This document shows, one piece after another, positions 1 through 4,929 of a stretch of DNA of 9,152 nt; within the stretch, counting starts at the first letter, position 1, and every line of letters begins with the position of its first letter. The notes beneath the pieces were generated by a model. It made no database searches. It was not told the origin of the DNA and saw only the letters and a list, made by a program, of their open reading frames with translations. The translations under genes were made by a program, and so were the position numbers. Source of the stretch: an uncultured Erysipelotrichaceae bacterium (GTDB lineage Bacteria; Bacillota_I; Bacilli_A; Erysipelotrichales; Coprobacillaceae); NCBI GenBank assembly GCA_937917505.1, contig CALDMQ010000078.1:1-9152 (forward strand), in the 5' to 3' direction.

Positions 1-1
1 A

Positions 2-328
2 AAGGTTGTTAATGATGCAGGTCCTAATGCTTGTCCACCAATGGTTATTGGTGTTGGTATTGGTGGTTCTTTTGATCGTGTAACTCTGTTATCAAAGAAA
101 GCAATGATGAGAGCAATTGGAACACATCATAGTGATGTACGTTATCAAACTTTAGAAGAAGAACTTTTAGATATGATTAATCAAACTGGTATTGGACCAG
201 CAGGTTATGGAGGAAAAACAACTGCTTTGTCATTAAATATAGAAACATATCCTACGCATATTGCAGGTATGCCTGTAGCTGTGAGTATTTGTTGTCATGT
301 AGCAAGACATAAGGAGGTTATCTTATGA
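2..328 (+). CDS. Class I (Fe-S) fumarate hydratase/tartrate dehydratase alpha subunit, C-terminal part only
   Basis: The reading frame is open from base 2 with no start, so the gene begins to the left of the window; 108 residues plus the stop are present. The visible segment carries GPNACPPMVIGVGIGGSFD (about residues 7-25 of the fragment), whose Cys is of the type that ligates the [4Fe-4S] cluster in class I fumarases. It also has GYGGKTTAL, a TYPTHIAGMPVAV stretch and a terminal CCHVARHKEV motif typical of the end of this subunit. The family catalyses reversible dehydration of malate to fumarate (or tartrate to oxaloacetate) in the cytoplasm as a complex with the beta subunit. The stop overlaps the next start as ATGA, indicating translational coupling. 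Fumarase is favoured over tartrate dehydratase because of the beta subunit's sequence. Confidence 0.9.
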   Translation, partial: KVVNDAGPNACPPMVIGVGIGGSFDRVTLLSKKAMMRAIGTHHSDVRYQTLEEELLDMINQTGIGPAGYGGKTTALSLNIETYPTHIAGMPVAVSICCHVARHKEVIL

Positions 329-888
329 TCAAACATATTACAACACCTTTTTGTGTAGAAGATGCATTACAACTTCATGCGGGGGATCAAGTTTTATTGA
401 GTGGAGTCATTTATACTGGCAGAGATGCTGCTCATAAACGATTAGTAGAACTTTTAAAACAAGGCAAAGAATTGCCGTTTGATGTGAAAGATCAAATCAT
501 ATATTATGTAGGTCCAACCCCTTCAAAACCAGGGCAAGTCTTTGGGAGTGGTGGTCCTACAACTTCTGGACGTATGGATGCTTATGCTCCAACCTTGTTG
601 ACGTTAGGATTAAGAGGAATGATTGGTAAAGGTTATCGTAATCAAGATGTTAAACAAGCTATTCAGAATCATCAAGGTGTTTATTTTGGGGCTATTGGCG
701 GTGCAGGAGCTTATATTGGTCAATGTGTTGAGTCGTGTGAAATCATTGCTTTTGAGGATTTGGGGCCAGAAGCTATTCGTCGATTGGTTGTCAAAGACTT
801 TCCTTTAACTGTTATTTGTGATGCTTATGGGAATGATCTTTATGAAATTGGACGTCAACAGTATTTGGGAGGGAGTCATAATGAATGA
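325..888 (+). CDS. Class I fumarate hydratase-type beta subunit (Fe-S hydro-lyase C-terminal domain)
   Basis: The product is 187 residues, the usual size for the separate beta subunit of two-subunit class I hydro-lyases. It starts at the ATG that overlaps the alpha stop, 7 bases after AAGGAGG (311-317). Family motifs visible are YVGPTPSKPGQVFGSGGPTTSGRMDAY (about residues 61-87), GMIGKGYRN (about 98-106), VYFGAIGGAGAYI and EDLGPEAIRRL, with DAYGNDLY near the end. The GPTP..PG..GS.GPTTS.RMD pattern resembles bacterial and archaeal fumarase beta chains more than E. coli TtdB as I remember it, so malate/fumarate is the likelier substrate; this is inference from motifs. The subunit supplies substrate-binding residues to the active site formed with alpha. 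Its end overlaps the RpiR gene by 8 bp. Confidence 0.9.
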   Translation: MIKHITTPFCVEDALQLHAGDQVLLSGVIYTGRDAAHKRLVELLKQGKELPFDVKDQIIYYVGPTPSKPGQVFGSGGPTTSGRMDAYAPTLLTLGLRGMIGKGYRNQDVKQAIQNHQGVYFGAIGGAGAYIGQCVESCEIIAFEDLGPEAIRRLVVKDFPLTVICDAYGNDLYEIGRQQYLGGSHNE

Positions 889-1708
889 TTTTAGAGAATA
901 TAATGAAGTTGATATTTTAATTACATTAATGTCTTATGTAAATGTATCTTCTTCTCAAGATATGTATTATACAATCGCTCATACAATATTAACTCATCTT
1001 GATCGTATCCCTACAATTAGTATCAATGATTTAGCAGCACTTTGTTATACTTCTCCAGCTACTATTTCACGTTTTTGTAAAGATTTAAATTGTGGGAGTT
1101 TTGCGAATTTTAAGTTGAATATGGCAAACGCTTTGGAGACCTCAAAAAATGAAATTCATTTTAGTGAAGAAGAACGTCAAGAAATATTAAAAGAACCGCA
1201 ATATTTAATTGATAAAGTTTATAATGAAACAATTCAATCTTTAAGATTAGGACAACATTCTTTAAATATTCATGATATTGATCAGATATGTGATATGATT
1301 TATAAGGCTCAAAAAGTTCATATGATTGGATATCAATTTAATAAGATTATTTCTAATGATTTTCAAATGAAGATGTTGAAATTAAAGAAATTCGTCTATG
1401 CTTTTATTGAAAGAGGAGATGAAATTCAAAGATTAGATATGATAAATGATGAAAGTTTGGTTATTATTGTGACTGTAAGGGCACGTCCTCAACTTATTGA
1501 TACGTTAATTCAAAAGATTAAAGAGAATAATCCACGTATTATTATGATTACAATGAATCAAACATATACAAATGATGATATTGATCATATTTATCGTATA
1601 CAAGGTATTGAAAGTGATTATAGTGAGTCTTCTATACAAGGGACTATCAATTTCTTAAATGTTTTGAATACGATTTATTTACGTTATGGTTTATTATATA
1701 AGCAGTAG
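881..1708 (+). CDS. RpiR/MurR-family transcriptional regulator (HTH plus degenerate SIS domain)
   Basis: The product is 275 residues. The ATG at 881 is chosen because GGAGG (868-872) sits 8 bases upstream; an in-frame ATG at 818 would add 21 residues inside the fumarase gene with no such site. Residues about 10-85 form the RpiR-type helix-turn-helix: IPTISINDLAALCYTSPATISRFCKDL, followed by CGSFANFK. Residues about 130-245 align with a SIS sugar-isomerase-like domain (VHMIGYQFNKI; SLVIIVTVRARP). In most relatives this domain binds a phosphosugar effector through G.S and SxSGxT loops. Here those positions read GYQFN and TVRARP, so the usual hydroxyl ligands are not evident. The overlap with the fumarase beta gene and short gap to the aldolase suggest it regulates its own operon. 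The upstream promoter and operator lie outside the window. Confidence 0.88.
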   Translation: MNDFREYNEVDILITLMSYVNVSSSQDMYYTIAHTILTHLDRIPTISINDLAALCYTSPATISRFCKDLNCGSFANFKLNMANALETSKNEIHFSEEERQEILKEPQYLIDKVYNETIQSLRLGQHSLNIHDIDQICDMIYKAQKVHMIGYQFNKIISNDFQMKMLKLKKFVYAFIERGDEIQRLDMINDESLVIIVTVRARPQLIDTLIQKIKENNPRIIMITMNQTYTNDDIDHIYRIQGIESDYSESSIQGTINFLNVLNTIYLRYGLLYKQ

Positions 1709-1723
1709 GTAAGGAGGGCTTGT

Positions 1724-2740
1724 ATGTATAGTTTTTTAAATGATTATAGTGAAGGAGCACATCCGGAGGTATTAGGTGCTCTTGTGAAAACAAATGATAT
1801 TCAGACAGTTGGTTATGGTCTTGATGAGTATTGTTTAAAGGCTAAAGATGTAATTGTAGAAAAAATGAAAAGAGATGCTGATATTCATTTCTTGGTTGGT
1901 GGAACACAAACAAATCTTTTGTTTATTGCATCTGTATTAAAAAGTTATCAGGCGGTTATTGCTTGTGATGAAGGGCATATCAATGTCCATGAAACAGGGG
2001 CTGTAGAAGCAACTGGGCATAAAGTTTTGGTAAAGCCTCATCAAGATGGAAAAGTAACTATTGATATGGTTGAAGATATCTTAAAGAGACATCGTGATGA
2101 ACATATGGTTCAACCATGTATGGTTTATATTTCTCAAACAACTGAATTAGGAACATATTATACAAAAGAAGAATTAAAAGCATTATATAATTATGTTCAT
2201 TCACAAGGGCTTTATTTATTTTTGGATGGAGCACGTTTAGGTAGTGCGCTTGTTTTAGAGGATGCACCAAGTTTAGAAGAAATTGCTTGTTATACAGATG
2301 CTTTTTATATTGGTGGTACAAAGATGGGAGCGTTATTTGGAGAGGCTCTTGTGATTTTAAATGATGATTTGAAAGAAGATTTTCGTTATCATATCAAACA
2401 ACGTGGTGCATTGCTTGCAAAAGGCCGTTTGTTAGGGATTCAATTTTATACGTTATTTAAAGATGATTTATATGAAAGAATTGGTCGTCATGAAAATGAT
2501 ATGGCTATGCAAATGAAAAATGCATTAGTAGAAAAAGGTTTTGAAGTTTATTTGCCTTCATCAACAAATCAAATTTTTGTAGATGTGAGAAAAGAAGATT
2601 TACAAAAAATCGAAGAACAATTTATGGTCACTCATATTGAAGATTTAGATGATCAAAAAGTACGTATTCGTCTTGTGACATCTTGGGCAACACCTCAAAA
2701 AGCAGTTGATGATTTTGTGAAATTAATTCATGAAATATAA
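1724..2740 (+). CDS. Low-specificity L-threonine aldolase family PLP enzyme
   Basis: The product is 338 residues, a normal length for this family (fold type I, beta-eliminating lyase/threonine aldolase). The ATG is 5 bases after AAGGAGGG (1711-1718) and 15 bp after the RpiR stop. Recognisable features are GGTQTN (59-64, phosphate-binding region), DEGHINVHETGA (82-93, with His85 in the place of the ring-stacking His), FLDGARLG (166-173, with Asp168 for the pyridine nitrogen and Arg171) and YIGGTKMGALFGEA (195-208), where Lys200 should be the Schiff-base lysine. Members cleave L-threonine/allo-threonine to glycine and acetaldehyde and often other beta-hydroxy amino acids; the true substrate cannot be read from sequence. 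It is probably the last gene of the fumarase operon. No terminator follows before the HU promoter. Confidence 0.9.
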   Translation: MYSFLNDYSEGAHPEVLGALVKTNDIQTVGYGLDEYCLKAKDVIVEKMKRDADIHFLVGGTQTNLLFIASVLKSYQAVIACDEGHINVHETGAVEATGHKVLVKPHQDGKVTIDMVEDILKRHRDEHMVQPCMVYISQTTELGTYYTKEELKALYNYVHSQGLYLFLDGARLGSALVLEDAPSLEEIACYTDAFYIGGTKMGALFGEALVILNDDLKEDFRYHIKQRGALLAKGRLLGIQFYTLFKDDLYERIGRHENDMAMQMKNALVEKGFEVYLPSSTNQIFVDVRKEDLQKIEEQFMVTHIEDLDDQKVRIRLVTSWATPQKAVDDFVKLIHEI

Positions 2741-2748
2741 GAAATATA

Positions 2749-2777
2749 TATACAAGGTTATGAAAATGTAATATAAT
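2749..2777 (+). promoter_or_regulatory. Sigma-A-type promoter of the HU gene
   Basis: A perfect TATAAT (2772-2777) lies 17 bases downstream of TATACA (2749-2754), a 4/6 match to TTGACA. Transcription should start near G2784, giving a leader of about 42 bases. The promoter begins only 8 bp after the aldolase stop. Confidence 0.75.
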
Positions 2778-2783
2778 GGCAAT

Positions 2784-2795
2784 GGGATTAGTCCC
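2784..2795 (+). promoter_or_regulatory. Small stem-loop at predicted 5' end of HU mRNA
   Basis: GGGA (2784-2787) can pair with TCCC (2792-2795) around a TTAG loop. It lies 6 bases after the -10 box, so the hairpin would begin at or next to the first transcribed base. A terminal stem-loop of this kind can protect an mRNA from 5'-end-dependent decay; that role is inferred. Confidence 0.4.
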
Positions 2796-2812
2796 TTAAT
2801 TACGTAAGAAAT

Positions 2813-2816
2813 GGAG
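2813..2816 (+). promoter_or_regulatory. Ribosome binding site fixing the HU start
   Basis: GGAG lies 9 bases before the ATG at 2826. The in-frame ATG at 2811 overlaps this site and so cannot be the start; choosing 2826 also gives the standard HU N-terminus MNKVELVEKV. Confidence 0.75.
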
Positions 2817-2825
2817 ATACAATTT

Positions 2826-3104
2826 ATGAACAAAGTAGAGTTAGTAGAAAAAGTAGCTACATCTGCAGGTTTAACAAAAACTCAAGCTGATGCAGCAATT
2901 AACGCATTTGTAGAAACTTTAACTGATGTATTAAAATCTGGTGATAAAATCAATTTAAAAGGTTTTGGAACTTTTGAAGTAAGAGAAAGAGAAGCAAGAA
3001 CTGGACGTAATCCACGTACTGGTGAAACAATGACTATTGAAGCAAGTAAAGTTCCTGCTTTTAAAGCAAGTTCTACATTAAAAAAAGTTGTTAATGGAAA
3101 ATAG
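2826..3104 (+). CDS. HU family DNA-binding protein
   Basis: The product is 92 residues, the standard HU length. It has the N-terminal helical dimerisation part (MNKVELVEKVATSAGLTKTQADAAINAF). The HU/IHF signature follows (GFGTFEVREREARTGRNPRTGETM, about residues 46-69), which includes the beta-arm tip RNP (residues 61-63) whose proline intercalates into DNA in known HU structures, and the closing P.FK. HU is a nucleoid-associated protein that binds and bends DNA as a dimer, with little sequence preference. No sign of IHF-type subunit specialisation is visible. The gene has its own promoter, a leader with a possible 5' hairpin and two terminators, so it can act as a single-gene unit, although read-through from the upstream operon is possible. 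Confidence 0.96.
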   Translation: MNKVELVEKVATSAGLTKTQADAAINAFVETLTDVLKSGDKINLKGFGTFEVREREARTGRNPRTGETMTIEASKVPAFKASSTLKKVVNGK

Positions 3105-3121
3105 TGCTTTGGCACTTTTTT
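3103..3121 (+). terminator. Rho-independent terminator 1 of the HU gene
   Basis: Stem AGTGC (3103-3107) and GCACT (3112-3116) flank a TTTG loop, followed by a T run to 3121. The first stem bases are the AG of the HU stop codon, so the hairpin starts inside the gene. The stem is only 5 bp, so it may be leaky alone. Confidence 0.7.
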
Positions 3122-3132
3122 CTAGATTTTTT

Positions 3133-3157
3133 AAGAAGTTTAGATACTTCTTTTTTT
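3133..3157 (+). terminator. Rho-independent terminator 2 of the HU gene
   Basis: A 7-bp stem, AAGAAGT (3133-3139) with ACTTCTT (3146-3152), has a 6-base loop and runs into T7 (3151-3157). It forms a tandem pair with the terminator 12 bases upstream. Confidence 0.7.
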
Positions 3158-3344
3158 ATTTTTATAAATATTGTTGATGTTTTTAGGTGAATAGATATTT
3201 TGTATTTATAATTGGCAAAAGAGAAAGTGATAAATATATACAAAGTAAACGATAACCTGATAAAAGCGATGGAATTTTCAGATTTTATTGTGTGAAACAA
3301 AGTTCGATTCTACACTTTTGTAGGCGTGATTATGATACTTAAAA
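3158..3344. other. Non-coding gap between HU terminators and DUF1846 terminator
   Basis: No credible gene is visible in these roughly 190 bases. Present are a candidate plus-strand promoter (TTGGCA 3212-3217, 17-base spacer, TATATA 3235-3240) and a small hairpin CTACA-CTTT-TGTAG (3310-3323). A bulged CTGA/TCAG stem near 3257-3281 is also possible. The longest reading frame here (minus strand, 69 codons, 3091-3300) crosses both HU terminators and has low-complexity composition. Confidence 0.5.
3212..3240 (+). promoter_or_regulatory. Candidate promoter in the HU/DUF1846 gap
   Basis: TTGGCA (5/6 to the -35 consensus) and TATATA (4/6 to the -10) are exactly 17 bases apart. Nothing codes downstream on this strand; a transcript from about 3247 would run into the 3' end of the convergent DUF1846 gene. 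In AT-rich DNA such matches arise by chance. Confidence 0.3.
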
Positions 3345-3367
3345 ATCCTAAGCAGAATACTTAGGAT
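3339..3367 (-). terminator. Rho-independent terminator of the DUF1846 gene, overlapping its coding end
   Basis: On the minus strand an 8-bp perfect stem (3367-3360 with 3352-3345; ATCCTAAG/CTTAGGAT) closes a 7-base loop and is followed by TTTT. The stop codon (3350-3348) lies inside the second arm, and the last six codons (DPKYSA) supply the rest, so the hairpin is coding sequence. Confidence 0.8.
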
Positions 3368-4811
3368 CACAAGTTAAATTCATATGTAAATTACGTAATG
3401 TCATTGTATCTTTTTTACTTAAGATTACAGTTGAATGAATTTCACAATCTTTTAATTTTGGTAAAGCCTCTAAACATAAACGAGCATTTTCATCAGTTTG
3501 AGAAGCTATAGATAATGTTAATAAAACTTCATCAATATCTAATAATGGATTTTCAATATTCAAATAATTATTCTTTAAAGAAAGAATAGAATTTAATAAT
3601 GTTGGTGAAATCAATTCGATTTCTTTATCTAAACCAGAAAGTAATTTTAAGGCATTTAATAAAGCTGCACTTGAACATCTTAATAATGAAGATGTCTTTC
3701 CGCTGACTAATTTACCATTATTTAATTCAATTGCACAAGATGCAACTCCTCTTTCAATCGCAGTTTCATGAGCTACAACAGCACATTTACGATTATCTGG
3801 ATTGACTTCTGCTTGTGTTAATAACACTTGCATTTTTTCTAATGATTTTTCATTGATTTTTCCCATCACATAATCAACTTGAGCATGGTAATAACGTCTG
3901 ACGATTTCACGACAACTTGCATCACAAGCAGCTTCATTATCAATGATTGCATATCCAGCCATATTGACACCCATATCTGTTGGCGATGCATAAGGAGAAT
4001 TACCAAATATTTTCTTAAACATAGCATTTAAGACAGGGAAGATTTCAATATCACGATTATAGTTGACTGTAGTTTCTTTATAAGCTTCAAGATGGAATGG
4101 GTCAATCATGTTGACATCGTTTAAGTCAATTGTTGCTGCTTCATAAGCTAAGTTGACAGGATGTTTTAAAGGTAAATTCCAAATTGGGAAAGTTTCAAAT
4201 TTGGCATATCCAGCATTGATACCATGAAGATGTTCGTGATAAAGCTGAGATAAACAAGTTGCCATTTTCCCCGAACCTGGTCCTGGTGCTGTTACTACAA
4301 CTAATGGTTTTGATGTCTCGATATAATCATTTTTACCAAAACCTTCTTCCGAAATAATATGATCAACATTATGAGGATATCCATCAATCGGATAATGTAA
4401 GAAGACACGAATACCTAAATTTTCTAGTTTTAACTTAAATGTATCCGCTGCATTTTGATGTTGGTATTGAGTAATGACAACACTTCCTACAAAAAGTCCT
4501 ACACGATGATATTCATTGATTAAACGTACCACTTCATCATCGTAAGCGATATCTAAATCACCTCTGATTTTTCTCCTTTCTAAGTCCTTTGCACAAACCG
4601 CAATAATGACTTCTACTTTATCTTTTAAAGTCAATAACATCTTTAATTTACTATCAGGTTCAAAACCTGGTAATACTCTTGATGCGTGGTTATCATCAAA
4701 AAGTTTTCCGCCAAACTCAAGATAGAGTTTGTTATCAAATTGTTGGATTCTTTCTTGAATATGTTTTGATTGTAATTCTACATATAATTCATTACTAAAC
4801 GCTTTTTTCAT
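3348..4811 (-). CDS. DUF1846 family protein of unknown function
   Basis: The product is 487 residues, close to the roughly 500 usual for the DUF1846 family common in Bacillota and some Actinobacteria. I chose the ATG at 4811 (MKKAFSNELYVELQSKHIQERI), which matches the family N-terminus. An in-frame GTG at 4823 would overlap the AGGAG site and is unlikely. The visible N-terminal region has LYLEFGGKLFDDNHASRVLPGFEPDSK, IRGDLDIAYDDE and a glycine-rich loop VVVTAPGPGSGKMATCL (about residues 171-187) resembling a Walker A/P-loop with Lys182. A Cys/Glu-rich helix follows (NEAACDASCREIVRRYYHAQVDYVMGK). No signal peptide or membrane segment is seen, so it is probably cytoplasmic. The biochemical role of the family is not established as far as I know; nucleotide binding is suggested only by the loop. 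It is a single-gene unit divergent from the SNF2 helicase. Confidence 0.92.
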   Translation of the reverse strand: MKKAFSNELYVELQSKHIQERIQQFDNKLYLEFGGKLFDDNHASRVLPGFEPDSKLKMLLTLKDKVEVIIAVCAKDLERRKIRGDLDIAYDDEVVRLINEYHRVGLFVGSVVITQYQHQNAADTFKLKLENLGIRVFLHYPIDGYPHNVDHIISEEGFGKNDYIETSKPLVVVTAPGPGSGKMATCLSQLYHEHLHGINAGYAKFETFPIWNLPLKHPVNLAYEAATIDLNDVNMIDPFHLEAYKETTVNYNRDIEIFPVLNAMFKKIFGNSPYASPTDMGVNMAGYAIIDNEAACDASCREIVRRYYHAQVDYVMGKINEKSLEKMQVLLTQAEVNPDNRKCAVVAHETAIERGVASCAIELNNGKLVSGKTSSLLRCSSAALLNALKLLSGLDKEIELISPTLLNSILSLKNNYLNIENPLLDIDEVLLTLSIASQTDENARLCLEALPKLKDCEIHSTVILSKKDTMTLRNLHMNLTCDPKYSA

Positions 4812-4822
4812 ATTTTTGCACA

Positions 4823-4827
4823 CTCCT
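4823..4827 (-). promoter_or_regulatory. Ribosome binding site of the DUF1846 gene
   Basis: AGGAG on the minus strand lies 11 bases before the ATG at 4811, slightly far but the only good match. It starts at about the predicted transcription start, so the leader would be only about 16 bases. Confidence 0.65.
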
Positions 4828-4834
4828 GAAAATC

Positions 4835-4862
4835 ATTATAAAGAAAAATAAAAGAAGTTCAA
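4835..4862 (-). promoter_or_regulatory. Promoter of the DUF1846 gene
   Basis: On the minus strand TTGAAC (4862-4857, 4/6) and a perfect TATAAT (4840-4835) are 16 bases apart. Initiation is expected near A4827. Confidence 0.65.
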
Positions 4863-4893
4863 GAATAAATTAGAAGAGAAATTAAAAAAAGTA

Positions 4894-4902
4894 TGATATA
4901 AT
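4894..4902 (+). promoter_or_regulatory. Extended -10 promoter of the SNF2 helicase gene
   Basis: TGATATAAT combines the TGn extension with a perfect TATAAT (4897-4902). No good -35 is seen at the expected spacing (AAGAGA, 4874-4879), as is common for extended -10 promoters, and an A-rich tract lies just upstream. Initiation near 4909 gives a leader of about 21 bases. Confidence 0.65.
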
Positions 4903-4913
4903 AAGATATTGCC

Positions 4914-4922
4914 AAAAGGAGG
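4914..4922 (+). promoter_or_regulatory. Ribosome binding site that sets the SNF2 start at GTG 4930
   Basis: AAAAGGAGG ends 7 bases before GTG 4930-4932. The longer in-frame choice, TTG at 4909, lies upstream of this site and at the predicted transcription start, so it is not used. Confidence 0.8.
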
Positions 4923-4929
4923 TATCATT

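Noticed and set aside
818..880. In-frame upstream extension of the RpiR gene to an ATG at 818
   Set aside because: It lies inside the fumarase beta gene without a ribosome binding site there, while ATG 881 has GGAGG at 8 bases.
3091..3300. 69-codon minus-strand frame across the HU 3' end
   Set aside because: It runs through both HU terminators, has a biased Lys/Phe/Ile/Ser composition, and shows no recognisable motif.
3302..3310. GTTCGATTC, like the T-loop of a tRNA
   Set aside because: The flanking 5-base arms do not pair (CAAAG against CTACA) and no acceptor or anticodon arm can be built around it.
4909..4929. TTG start at 4909 for the SNF2 helicase
   Set aside because: It precedes the AAAAGGAGG site and coincides with the predicted transcription start; GTG 4930 is correctly spaced.
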